NCBI RefSeq assembly: GCF_027594425.1
Contig: NZ_CP115159.1
Span: 2,565,001 to 2,629,000, forward strand
DNA from: Zunongwangia sp. HGR-M22
GTDB lineage: Bacteria > Bacteroidota > Bacteroidia > Flavobacteriales > Flavobacteriaceae
Direction of reading: 5' to 3'
Length of the DNA: 64,000 bases
Part shown: positions 18,907 to 26,909 of the stretch, piece after piece
Position numbering within the stretch: the first letter of the stretch is position 1
Layout of the letters: each line of letters starts with the position of its first letter
Position numbers and translations under genes: made by a program
The notes under the pieces: generated by a model
Databases searched by the model: none
The model's input: only the letters and a program-made list of their open reading frames with translations
Told to the model about the DNA's origin: nothing

Positions 18907-20349
18907 ATGAAATTGAACGATACCATTGTTGCCCTTGCCACACCTTCTGGTGCTGGAGCTATTGCTATTATCAGAGTTTCTGGACCAGAAGCTATTAATA
19001 TTGTTGCTCCATTATTCAAGGCAAAAAGCCGTAAAAAAATAGAAGACCAGCCTACACATACTTTGCATTTAGGTAATATAGTAGATGGGCAGCGTAATTT
19101 AGATGAAGTTTTAGTTTCAGTATTTAGAGCACCAAAGTCGTATACGGGCGAAGAAACCATCGAGATTAGTTGCCATGGTTCTCCTTACATTCAGCAGGAA
19201 ATTATTCAGCTATTAGTAAGAAATGGTTGTCGATCTGCGGAAGCCGGTGAATTTACACTTCGGGCATTTCTCAATGCAAAAATGGATTTAAGCCAGGCTG
19301 AAGCGGTAGCCGATTTAATATCTTCGGAAAATGCTGCTTCTCACCAAATGGCGATGCAACAAATGCGTGGTGGTTTCTCAAATGAAATTCAGCGTTTACG
19401 AGAAGAATTATTGAATTTCGCTTCACTTATTGAATTGGAATTAGATTTTGCTGAAGAGGATGTGGAATTTGCTAATCGCGATCAGTTTAGGGATTTGGTC
19501 GCCAGAATTCAGAAAGTGCTTAAGCGTCTAATCGATTCTTTTGCTACCGGAAATGTTTTAAAAAACGGAATTCCTGTTGCGATTGTTGGAGAACCCAATG
19601 TTGGAAAATCGACTTTACTAAATGCGTTATTAAATGAAGAGCGCGCGATTGTTTCTGAAATTGCAGGAACCACTCGTGATGTTATTGAAGATGAACTAGC
19701 CATAGGTGGCGTTGGTTTCCGATTTATTGATACTGCCGGAATCAGAGAAACCAAAGATGTTGTTGAAAGCATCGGAATAAAAAAAACTTTTGAGAAAATA
19801 GGCCAAGCTCAGGTTGTTATTTACCTTTTTGATACTTCTCGACTAAGTCAAACAGAGTTTACTGAAGGTAGCGTAACTCAGGATCAGGTTCAGGGAAATG
19901 AAACTTCACTGAATATGATTCAGGTTGAAATTGAAAAAATTAAAAATAAATATCCGCAAAAACCTCTGGTAATTATTGCCAATAAAATCGATCAATTATC
20001 TAGTGGGAAGATAGAAACTCTAACCTCTAGAATTTCTGATCTTCATTTACTTTCCGCTAAAACCGGCTTGGGTGTTGAAGAGTTAAAAGAAAAACTTCTA
20101 AACTATGTAAATACTGGCGCACTCCGCAACAATAACACCATTGTTACCAATAGCCGTCATTACAATGCTCTATTAAAAGCCTTAGAAGAAATCAATAAAG
20201 TTGAAGATGGTTTAAACATGGATTTATCTGGAGATTTATTAGCTATCGATATTCGCCAAGCTTTACACCATTTTGGAGAAATTACCGGAGAAATAACTAA
20301 TGATGATTTACTGGGTAATATTTTTGCTAATTTCTGTATCGGGAAATAA
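18907..20349 (+). CDS. mnmE: tRNA-modification GTPase MnmE
   Basis: 480 aa from ATG 18907 (MKLNDTIVALATPSGAGAIA); an upstream in-frame TTG at 18886 lies inside the promoter and is rejected. MnmE with MnmG builds the 5-carboxymethylaminomethyl group on wobble uridine 34 of several tRNAs. N-terminal folate-binding domain (about 1-115), helical domain, inserted G domain with GEPNVGKST (about 226), and the C-terminal FCIGK that carries the catalytic cysteine. The last 18 bases of the gene are also the left attachment site of the 20-kb element; the full C-terminus is kept, so the enzyme should still work. Confidence 0.97.
   Translation: MKLNDTIVALATPSGAGAIAIIRVSGPEAINIVAPLFKAKSRKKIEDQPTHTLHLGNIVDGQRNLDEVLVSVFRAPKSYTGEETIEISCHGSPYIQQEIIQLLVRNGCRSAEAGEFTLRAFLNAKMDLSQAEAVADLISSENAASHQMAMQQMRGGFSNEIQRLREELLNFASLIELELDFAEEDVEFANRDQFRDLVARIQKVLKRLIDSFATGNVLKNGIPVAIVGEPNVGKSTLLNALLNEERAIVSEIAGTTRDVIEDELAIGGVGFRFIDTAGIRETKDVVESIGIKKTFEKIGQAQVVIYLFDTSRLSQTEFTEGSVTQDQVQGNETSLNMIQVEIEKIKNKYPQKPLVIIANKIDQLSSGKIETLTSRISDLHLLSAKTGLGVEELKEKLLNYVNTGALRNNNTIVTNSRHYNALLKALEEINKVEDGLNMDLSGDLLAIDIRQALHHFGEITGEITNDDLLGNIFANFCIGK
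20332..20349 (+). other. Left attachment site (attL) within mnmE
   Basis: TTCTGTATCGGGAAATAA, encoding the MnmE end FCIGK-stop. It matches the right site at 40332-40349 at 15 of 18 positions, with an uninterrupted 11-bp core. Confidence 0.85.
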
Positions 20350-20457
20350 ATTAACTTTTCTTACGTTTACTTTCGCTTCTTTTATCTGAAAAACAGATTA
20401 TTACATAATTTTTATTTTTCTTTTATGTTCTTTGTCACTATATTCGTTGCTACATAT

Positions 20458-20500
20458 GTACTACATTATTTTAAGATGTAGTACAAACGTACTACATTAT
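20458..20500 (+). repeat. GTACTACAT repeats between attL and the integrase gene
   Basis: GTACTACATTAT at 20458-20469 and 20489-20500 (31-bp period), with an inverted copy ATGTAGTAC at 20476-20484. The last copy overlaps the integrase ATG (20499). Related copies occur near the right end (40275-40294). Likely integrase arm-type or excisionase sites, or an operator of the integrase gene. The 149 bp between mnmE and the integrase holds only these. Confidence 0.7.
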
Positions 20501-21625
20501 GAAGATATCACTAAAACAAAGAAAATTAAAGAGTGGAAAGATAAGTTTATCCATAGAATATTATAAAGGTTCTGAAACAACACCAGAGGGTAAACGAAGG
20601 CATATTCGTGAAAATGAAAATCTGAAGCTGTTTTTACACGATGAACCTAAAAATGCCATTGAAAGAAAAGAAAACAAAGAAACTTTAGCTTTAGCCAAAA
20701 AGATTCTGGCTATACGAGAAGCAGAATTTTATCAAGGAAGATTTGACTTGAAAATACAGCTAAATCCAAACGTCGTTTCTTGGATTTTTTTAATGAGAAA
20801 GCCGAGGAAAAAAATGATAGCATAAAAAATTATGGCACTTGGACGGCTACCCTAGTACACCTTAAACGTCACATCACACCAAATACTACTTTTGAAGAAG
20901 TTGATGAAAATTTTGTTAAAAATGTGCGTCAGTATTTTGATAAGTATGCACAAACAAAAAGTAACCTTCCCCTATCCCTTAATTCCAAATACACCTATTT
21001 TAATAAATTTAAAGCTGCACTTAGAGCCGCCTTTGATGAAGGATATTTATCTATTAATTACAGTAGTAAGATAAAATCATTTGAGCAGGCCGAGAGTCAA
21101 AGAGAGTATCTAACATTTCAAGAGTTACAAAAGTTAGCGAAAACTCCATGCAAATATGAAATTTTAAAATCAGCTTTTCTTTTTTCATGTTTAACGGGAT
21201 TAAGATGGTCAGACATCAATAAGATGTATTGGGCTGAAGTGCGTGATGAAGATAGCCAAAGCCGTATCAATTTTATTCAGAAAAAAACAGATGGTGTAGA
21301 ATATTTGTATATATCAAAGCAGGCGCGAGATTTATTAGGAGACCGTAAAAACCCTATGGATCGAGTTTTTACCGGCCTAAAATATTCCGCAGTTTACAAT
21401 AATGAATTAGTACGTTGGTGTAATCGGGCCGGAATCTCGAAGCATATTACTTTCCATAGTGCCAGACATACCAATGCTGTATTACTATTAGAAAATGGAG
21501 CGGACATATATACTGTCTCTAAGCGTTTAGGACACAAAGAAATACGGACTACCGCTATTTACGCAAAAATTGTAGATCAAAAAATGAAAGAAGCCTCTAA
21601 TTTAATACCGACTATAGAATTATGA
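20499..21625 (+). pseudogene. Tyrosine recombinase (element integrase), frameshifted
   Basis: Reading starts at ATG 20499 with an arm-type DNA-binding N-terminus (KISLKQRKLKSGKISLSIEYYKG). It then must shift by -1 near the A run at 20751-20754 to continue as AKSKRRFLDFFNEKAEEK and the core and catalytic domains. The first frame stops at 20825; the second runs to 21625. Catalytic residues are all present: arginine in TGLRWSDI, lysine in FIQKKTDG, HSARH with H and R, GHKEIRT and the tyrosine in TTAIYAKI. Restoring one A would give a normal integrase of about 375 aa. A true mutation or a base-calling error in the A run are both possible. Stop overlaps the next gene by 4 nt. Confidence 0.85.
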
Positions 21626-22443
21626 GTATCAAAAAACATTTATTCGCACTTAGTTTTATAGGATTTATAATTTCCACTCTTATAAACTATTACGGATCGC
21701 AGACAGGTTACTATATGATGAGTGCTACAATGATCCTGATCACTTCTTTTCTATTTTTAAAAGAATTAAATGTTATTAAAAACTACTATATAGCATATAT
21801 GTTAATTCTTAGAACAGACTTTTTTAACAAAAGAATCGAAAGACCTCGACTTTTCGTTTATGTAATATTTGGAGCTTTTAGCATTTTATTTATAGTTCAA
21901 TATATTTATTTGGACAAAAGTCTATTTTTGGAACGTTATTATATTTCTACACTGATAATTATAGTTTATATAGCTTGCAATTATTTTCTCTTTTATACCT
22001 GGCATCCAGATTTCGAAAAAAGTTTTATTGCAAAACGCCGAAAAAAAATTCTAGCTAAAAGTAACAGGCATTATGAACTTAAATGGAAGAAAAATGAACT
22101 AATATCGATATATCAAAAATTAGTAGGTGACAATTTAATTGAACTAATCGATATAAACTCAAACGAAATAGATTACAGGCTCTTTGCAAATATAATTTAT
22201 AATGGCACAGTACCAGAAGAACCTTCCTTTAACTTAAATATGAATCATGTAGATACAAAATACTTTAAAGATGTATTGGCAGCAGGTGATCGAAATTTCA
22301 CATTTGATGTTTTTTTGAAAATCTTCAAAAATAAAAATAAAACTCCTAACCCAAGGAGCTTATCCGCAGCGTATAAAAGAGCAGAAAATAAAGGCAGAAA
22401 ACCACGCCATAAAAGCGAAATAGATAATGCTTTTACATGTTAA
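21622..22443 (+). CDS. Hypothetical membrane protein coupled to the integrase
   Basis: 273 aa, family not recognised. The N-terminal half (about 1-135) has four hydrophobic segments, for example LFALSFIGFIISTLINYY, MMSATMILITSFLFL, LFVYVIFGAFSILFIVQYIY and ISTLIIIVYIACNYFLFY. The C-terminal half (about 136-273) is soluble, very lysine-rich, and ends in a segment (PNPRSLSAAYKRAENKGRKPRH) that could contact nucleic acid. Its ATG overlaps the integrase stop (ATGA), so it is co-translated with the integrase. A role in recombination control or maintenance at the membrane is only a guess from position. Confidence 0.7.
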   Translation: MSIKKHLFALSFIGFIISTLINYYGSQTGYYMMSATMILITSFLFLKELNVIKNYYIAYMLILRTDFFNKRIERPRLFVYVIFGAFSILFIVQYIYLDKSLFLERYYISTLIIIVYIACNYFLFYTWHPDFEKSFIAKRRKKILAKSNRHYELKWKKNELISIYQKLVGDNLIELIDINSNEIDYRLFANIIYNGTVPEEPSFNLNMNHVDTKYFKDVLAAGDRNFTFDVFLKIFKNKNKTPNPRSLSAAYKRAENKGRKPRHKSEIDNAFTC

Positions 22444-22523
22444 CCTATAAAAATTTTGTTAACCTTGGTTAACAAACGGCTATTTTAAAGTTTCCTTTAT
22501 TCCAACTTTGTTATCGTTAACCC
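22439..22523 (+). promoter_or_regulatory. GTTAACC operator-like repeats before the HTH gene
   Basis: GTTAACCTA at 22439, a palindrome GTTAACC-TT-GGTTAAC at 22458-22473, and GTTAACCC at 22516, all within the short gap before the excisionase-like gene at 22538. Likely binding sites of that protein or another element-encoded regulator. Confidence 0.55.
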
Positions 22524-22537
22524 AATAAAACGTAACA

Positions 22538-22825
22538 ATGGAAAATCAATTAATCTTAGAAAAGTTAAACCGATTAGAAAAGTTAATCGTAGGCTCTACA
22601 AAAGAAATTCTTACCGTCGAAGACTTAATTAACTACACCGGCTATAAGCGTTCCTATATTTACAAGATGGTTCATAAGAATATTTTGCCCTTTTCGAAGC
22701 CTAACGGGAAGACCTTATTTTTTGAAAAATCAGAAATTGATAGATGGCTACTTCAAAATAAAAGCCAGTCTGAATCTCAAATAGAAGATAAAGCCCAAGA
22801 CTACATTAATTCCACAAAAAAATAA
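22538..22825 (+). CDS. Excisionase-family helix-turn-helix DNA-binding protein
   Basis: 95 aa. MerR-type winged helix (HTH_17): ILTVEDLINYTGYKRSYIYKMVHKN (about 22-47) followed by LPFSKPNGKTLFFEKSEIDRWLL, the pattern of excisionases and recombination directionality factors. A short helical N-terminus (ENQLILEKLNRLEKLI) may allow dimer formation. In Bacteroidota elements such proteins sit between integrase and replication genes and control excision or transcription. It is preceded by GTTAACC repeats and followed by a hairpin, so it is probably its own transcript. Confidence 0.88.
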   Translation: MENQLILEKLNRLEKLIVGSTKEILTVEDLINYTGYKRSYIYKMVHKNILPFSKPNGKTLFFEKSEIDRWLLQNKSQSESQIEDKAQDYINSTKK

Positions 22826-22856
22826 AGCATTCAAAATTGCCGCTTTGAATGCCTTT
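22824..22856 (+). terminator. Hairpin after the excisionase-like gene
   Basis: GCATTCAAA (22827-22835) and TTTGAATGC (22844-22852), flanked by AAA and CTTTAA. Nine-bp perfect stem with a modest T tail. Confidence 0.65.
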
Positions 22857-22928
22857 AATCTTTATTACCTCGTAACATAGAGTAGAATGTAAATATACGC
22901 ATTATACTCTAATCAATCTCTATTGATT

Positions 22929-24107
22929 ATGGAAGAATTAAATGCATATGATCAATCAGATCATAAAGACTCAGTTTACGATAAGATACATCAAGAATTA
23001 ACGAAGCATTATCAGATTAAATTTAACGAGATATCTTTAGATTATGAAATCTATAATCGTAAAACAACCAATGAAATTACTTTTAATGAATCTTCATTGC
23101 TTATACACCTAAATCGCGAGAAGATTAATACAAGTTCACAAAACTTTAAAATCTATTTAAAAAGTCATTTCGTACAAGATTATAATCCCATCAAAGAATA
23201 CTTTTATTCGCTAGCTAAATGGGATGGAAAAGATTACATCAAACAATATGCTTCATACGTTAAAACTGATGATGATGAATTATTTTATCAGCAATTGAAA
23301 AAATGGGCGGTGCGTGCCATAAAAACCGTATTTCACCCAAACCAAATCAACAAACATTGCCTGGTTTTGGCTAATGGTGCTCAACACGCCGGAAAGTCTA
23401 CCTATTTAAAGAATATCTGTCCGGAACCCTTAATGCGTTATTACTATGAAAATATTGGGGTAAGTAAAGATGATAGAATTAAGCTTTGTAAGGGATTTAT
23501 AGCTAACCTGGAAGAGCTAAACATTTTAGGTAAACATGATATAAATTCTATAAAATCTCTTATCTCTCAAATGACCGTTAATGAGCGCCTTCCCTATGCT
23601 GATAAATCTACATTGTTATATCGTATTTGCAGCTTTTTGGGAAGTACCAATAAAACGGAATTTCTTACAGATGATACCGGAAGTGTGCGATGGATAGTTT
23701 TCAACGTCATTGGTAGAATTAACTTTAAATACAGTGATGAATTTGATATTAACAACTTTTGGATTCAGGCATATCATATTTACAGACATCAACCTCAATT
23801 TAAATCAGATCTTACTGTAGAAGAAGTAGCATTAAACGAGAAGAGAAATGAACAATTTACGGTTCAAACCGTAGAAAGTGAGTTCATACTAAGATTTTAT
23901 GATATTACTGATGATTTAGATTATTTTAGAACAGCTTCAGATATTGAAACCGAGTTGGTTGTTATGGGCAAAAAATTAAACAGACAACGACTTGGATCCT
24001 CGCTTAAAAAATATGGCTTTGAACGGGTTAAACATCCAAAAAGGCAGGTTTATGGATATAAAGCTAAACCAAAATTTAAGAACAGTCCGTGGGGATTTAA
24101 TCCATAA
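22929..24107 (+). CDS. VapE-like (virulence-associated E) replication helicase/ATPase
   Basis: 392 aa from ATG 22929 (an in-frame TTG at 22923 is possible). N-terminal region ends with FYSLAKWDGKDYI, a typical VapE motif. The P-loop ATPase follows: LVLANGAQHAGKST (about 147-158), LCKGFIANLEELN (Walker B-like), and FLGSTNKTEFLTDDTGSVRWIVF, the sensor/finger segment typical of superfamily 3-like VapE proteins. Such proteins are the replication helicases of phage satellites and mobilizable islands. It lies directly before the iteron array and the TOPRIM primase gene, giving a compact replication module. Confidence 0.88.
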   Translation: MEELNAYDQSDHKDSVYDKIHQELTKHYQIKFNEISLDYEIYNRKTTNEITFNESSLLIHLNREKINTSSQNFKIYLKSHFVQDYNPIKEYFYSLAKWDGKDYIKQYASYVKTDDDELFYQQLKKWAVRAIKTVFHPNQINKHCLVLANGAQHAGKSTYLKNICPEPLMRYYYENIGVSKDDRIKLCKGFIANLEELNILGKHDINSIKSLISQMTVNERLPYADKSTLLYRICSFLGSTNKTEFLTDDTGSVRWIVFNVIGRINFKYSDEFDINNFWIQAYHIYRHQPQFKSDLTVEEVALNEKRNEQFTVQTVESEFILRFYDITDDLDYFRTASDIETELVVMGKKLNRQRLGSSLKKYGFERVKHPKRQVYGYKAKPKFKNSPWGFNP

Positions 24108-24128
24108 ATACTTAAATCTATAAATATA

Positions 24129-24311
24129 GTTACCTAGTTACCTAAAACTCTATAAACAACTGATAATTAAAATATTACTTAGGTAGGTAACTTATAAATC
24201 TACTTACCTAAAATGCACATTTAGGTAACTTAGGTAACTAATAAAATCAGGTTACCTAAAATTTAAAAAACTCATTATCAAATAATTAAATTGCTTAGGT
24301 AACTAGGTAAG
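24129..24311 (+). repeat. Iteron-like array of TAGGTAAC repeats (putative replication origin)
   Basis: The 229-bp gap between the helicase and primase genes holds seven exact copies of the octamer TAGGTAAC or its complement GTTACCTA: 24129, 24137, 24184, 24222, 24231, 24251 and 24296. Two one-mismatch copies lie at 24203 and 24304. Several are in direct tandem or close inverted pairs, and the rest of the gap is very AT-rich. This is the look of an iteron origin for element replication, or an array of regulator sites. Confidence 0.7.
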
Positions 24312-24336
24312 CATTAAATGAAATTCTATAGAAGTT

Positions 24337-25176
24337 ATGAATTGCAAAAAAGCGAAAAACATAAATTTAACAGCTGTTTTGAAAAAAATGGGTGCTAGGG
24401 AAATGAAAAAAAACGATCATGAAATTTGGTATTTAAGCCCTTTCCGAAATGAACAAAAAGCGTCATTCAAGATTAATCTAAAAAAGAATACATGGTATGA
24501 TTTCGGATTTGGCAGTGGAGGAACTGTAATTGATTTAGTAATGAAACTTCAAAATTGTACAATTTCGGAAGCACTTTTATTCCTAAGCGATAGTAACTAT
24601 TCTTTTTCTTTTCACCAGCAAAAATCTCTTGATAAATCTGTTGAGAAAATAGATATAATAAAGAGTATGCCTATTACGCATAATGCTTTAAAAGGGTATC
24701 TCAAAGAGCGAAAAATTGATCTACATGTAGCTCAGCAATTTTGTTACGAAGTTAATTACAGTTTTAGAGGTAAAACTTATTTCTCTATTGGTCTTAAAAA
24801 TCGATTAGGCGGATATGAACTTCGAAATAAGTTTTGCAAAAATAGTAGTTCTCCAAAGGCTATAAGTTTATTTCAAAAAAATAAATCTAACTTGATTGTT
24901 TGCGAAGGAATGTTCGACTTTCTATCTCTTATGTGTTACAAGCCTATTTTAATTGAGAATGCAGATTTTCTTATTCTCAATTCGCTCTCCTTTATTTCTG
25001 AATTGAAAAATTATTATCAAGAATATGATTGTATCGAACTGTATTTAGATCGTGATAATTCCGGTAAAAAGGCAACCAAAATACTCTTAAAACAAAGCTC
25101 AAAATGTTTTGATATGTCTCTTTTATATGAAGGTTTTGCCGATATAAATGAATGGTGGATGAATTATAAAAATTAA
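24337..25176 (+). CDS. TOPRIM domain DNA primase
   Basis: 279 aa. N-terminal CHC2-like fold (about 1-90; IWYLSPFRNEQKASFKIN and YDFGFGSGGTVIDLVM), but the usual zinc cysteines are not evident. The TOPRIM domain follows with the acidic residue in LIVCEGMFDFLSL (E190) and the DxD in LYLDRDNSGKKA (D238, D240). It makes RNA primers for element replication and is common in Bacteroidota mobilizable elements. It follows the iteron array and is 21 bp before the oriT-like hairpin. Confidence 0.87.
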   Translation: MNCKKAKNINLTAVLKKMGAREMKKNDHEIWYLSPFRNEQKASFKINLKKNTWYDFGFGSGGTVIDLVMKLQNCTISEALLFLSDSNYSFSFHQQKSLDKSVEKIDIIKSMPITHNALKGYLKERKIDLHVAQQFCYEVNYSFRGKTYFSIGLKNRLGGYELRNKFCKNSSSPKAISLFQKNKSNLIVCEGMFDFLSLMCYKPILIENADFLILNSLSFISELKNYYQEYDCIELYLDRDNSGKKATKILLKQSSKCFDMSLLYEGFADINEWWMNYKN

Positions 25177-25194
25177 CTAATGCGTTAGCATTTC

Positions 25195-25221
25195 GAGATG
25201 TGTCCTTGTCAGGACAATCTC
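25195..25221 (+). other. oriT-like hairpin upstream of mobC
   Basis: GAGAT-G-TGTCCT, loop TGTC, AGGACA-ATCTC: 11 paired bases with one bulge, 27 bp before the mobC ATG. Placed directly upstream of relaxosome genes, this is the expected spot and shape for a transfer origin. The nick site cannot be set from sequence alone. Confidence 0.55.
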
Positions 25222-25248
25222 GCTTTGTTCTCGTTGATCACAAAGATT

Positions 25249-25548
25249 ATGAAAGCAACAACCAAAATAGAATTCAGAACTACAAAATACCAGAAAAAAT
25301 TGATTGCCATAAGAGCCAAAAAATGTGGTTTAAGTGTTAGCGAATTTTGTAGGCGATCTGCCCTTGATAAAAAAATTACAGAACGTTTAAGTGATGAGCA
25401 AATTGAAATCTATAAAATGCTTATTCGCTATCATCTCAATTTTACCCGAATAAGTAATATGTTCAAAAAAAGAAATCCAGCACTCTCCAAAGAAGTCGAG
25501 ACACTTACAATTCAAATAAAAAATGAACTTCAAAAGTTTAAAGGATGA
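25249..25548 (+). CDS. mobC: Mobilization relaxosome protein, MobC-like
   Basis: 99 aa from ATG 25249 (MKATTKIEFRTTKYQ); the longer frame from 25198 runs through the oriT-like hairpin and is rejected. It has a ribbon-helix-helix style N-terminus (KIEFRTTKYQKKLIAIRAKKCGLSVSEFCRRSA), then a helical segment with MLIRYHLNFTRISNMFKKRN, the conserved MobC region that helps the relaxase bind oriT. It overlaps mobA by 4 nt (ATGA), so both are made together. Confidence 0.85.
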   Translation: MKATTKIEFRTTKYQKKLIAIRAKKCGLSVSEFCRRSALDKKITERLSDEQIEIYKMLIRYHLNFTRISNMFKKRNPALSKEVETLTIQIKNELQKFKG

Positions 25549-26390
25549 TCGGCAAAGGAAAAAGTATTTCGCATACGAAGGCTTCTATGCAATACGGTTG
25601 GAACAATGAAAAAGAAGCTGAAATAGTTTATCGTAATAATCTTATTGGACATACTCCTGAAGAACTTTCAAAAGAATTTAGGTATATCCAGCGCTTAAAT
25701 GATAACTGCTATAGAAACACTATAAGTTTTGTTTTAAGCCCAACTATAGCCGATAAAACTAAGTTAGATACTAAAATGCTCCATGCAATTTGTAAAGAAT
25801 TTAGTCGGAAAATGAAATTAGGAGATCGCCAGGCAATTGGATTTTTGCATAAAGATAAACAACACACTCATATTCATTTGTATACTAATCGGATAGATTT
25901 TGATGGTACAGCCTATGACGATTCCTTTATTGGAAAAAAATCGCAAAGAATTGCAGCAGAAACAGCTTCAAAACTTGGCCTGGAGACGGTACAATCTGTT
26001 TTAGAAAAAAATAAGTTAAGAACGAAAGCCGAACGTCAACTGATTTACAATCATCATTTGCAAGTTTTAAAAGTCAAGCCTAAAAGTATTACAGACTATG
26101 TAGAATTAATGAGACAAAATAAGATTGATGTACAACCAGTCATTAATGCTGCTAACAAATTGCAAGGTTTTACCTTCAATTACTCCAATAAAAAGTTCAA
26201 AGGGAGCGAGGTACACCGAAACCTAAGTGGTAAAAATGTACTTAAAGATTTACTTCAACATTCGATAGCATTCCGAAAAACATTGAGAGATAAAAAAATA
26301 AAAATTAATGATCAATATTATGATTTACACGGTTCGCTAACAAAAATACCTAATGAAACTAAAGAAAAAAATATAACATTAAATCGTTGA
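25545..26390 (+). CDS. mobA: MobA relaxase (relaxase/mobilization nuclease)
   Basis: 281 aa, shorter than many relaxases but typical of Bacteroidota mobilizable elements. N-terminal GKGKSISHTKASMQYGWN, then the HUH-type metal site KQHTHIHLYTNRID (H107, H109, H111). A tyrosine near the N-terminus (Y17 or Y29) is the likely nicking residue. The protein nicks oriT and stays on the transferred strand. Coupled to mobC; a membrane protein gene follows after 4 nt. Confidence 0.9.
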   Translation: MIGKGKSISHTKASMQYGWNNEKEAEIVYRNNLIGHTPEELSKEFRYIQRLNDNCYRNTISFVLSPTIADKTKLDTKMLHAICKEFSRKMKLGDRQAIGFLHKDKQHTHIHLYTNRIDFDGTAYDDSFIGKKSQRIAAETASKLGLETVQSVLEKNKLRTKAERQLIYNHHLQVLKVKPKSITDYVELMRQNKIDVQPVINAANKLQGFTFNYSNKKFKGSEVHRNLSGKNVLKDLLQHSIAFRKTLRDKKIKINDQYYDLHGSLTKIPNETKEKNITLNR

Positions 26391-26394
26391 TAAA

Positions 26395-26856
26395 ATGGCC
26401 AGAATTGAAGATTTAGCTGCATTGCTAACCGAAGAAATTGATGAATTTAAAGGGAGTGTCGAAAAACTAAACGGAATGATAGAGAAAACGAAGACGATAA
26501 AATTAGAGCCAGATAATACCAAGATGGTTGAAATTATGCAAAAGTTTTCTATTCATCTTCAAGAACTTACTGAGAAACAAAAAGAGGTATCAGATAAGGC
26601 GATTGAAAAATTTGAGAATACCTCCTTCTATCCGGCATGGTTTACCAAAACTTTGATTGGATTATTACTATCTGTCCTATTGTTTTCGGGGTATAGTATA
26701 TATGCGATATCTCGAACAAATCAATTGGAGCAAGATGCCTATGAAAAAGGAAAAAGTGATACTAGTGAATATTTCAAACAATTTTTAAATGATCATCCTG
26801 AATCACTTGAAGATTTTAAGAAGTGGAATACAAAACCCTTAAAACTAAATAAATAG
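26395..26856 (+). CDS. Mobilization-associated coiled-coil membrane protein
   Basis: 153 aa, no family assigned with confidence. The N-terminal 75 residues are helical and heptad-like (ALLTEEIDEFKGSVEKLNGMIEKT), then one membrane helix (TLIGLLLSVLLFSGYSIYAI, about 82-101), then a short polar C-terminus. It follows mobA by only 4 nt. Similar small single-pass proteins after mobA are common in Bacteroidota elements and are sometimes called MobB-like; a role in bringing the relaxosome to a helper coupling protein is an inference. Confidence 0.7.
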   Translation: MARIEDLAALLTEEIDEFKGSVEKLNGMIEKTKTIKLEPDNTKMVEIMQKFSIHLQELTEKQKEVSDKAIEKFENTSFYPAWFTKTLIGLLLSVLLFSGYSIYAISRTNQLEQDAYEKGKSDTSEYFKQFLNDHPESLEDFKKWNTKPLKLNK

Positions 26857-26909
26857 CTAAATTTTCACAATTAATAACCGTCTAATACACCATAAAGAAC
26901 AAGAATAAA

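Noticed and set aside
20744-20825. Programmed -1 frameshifting in the integrase
   Set aside because: No X-XXY-YYZ slippery site in the right frame; re-pairing would need a mismatch at the first codon position. A lost A is simpler.
24129-24311. CRISPR array
   Set aside because: Repeats are only 8 bp, irregularly spaced and in both orientations; no cas genes are present.
25198-25248. Longer mobC start
   Set aside because: The added codons run through the oriT-like hairpin and do not resemble a MobC N-terminus.
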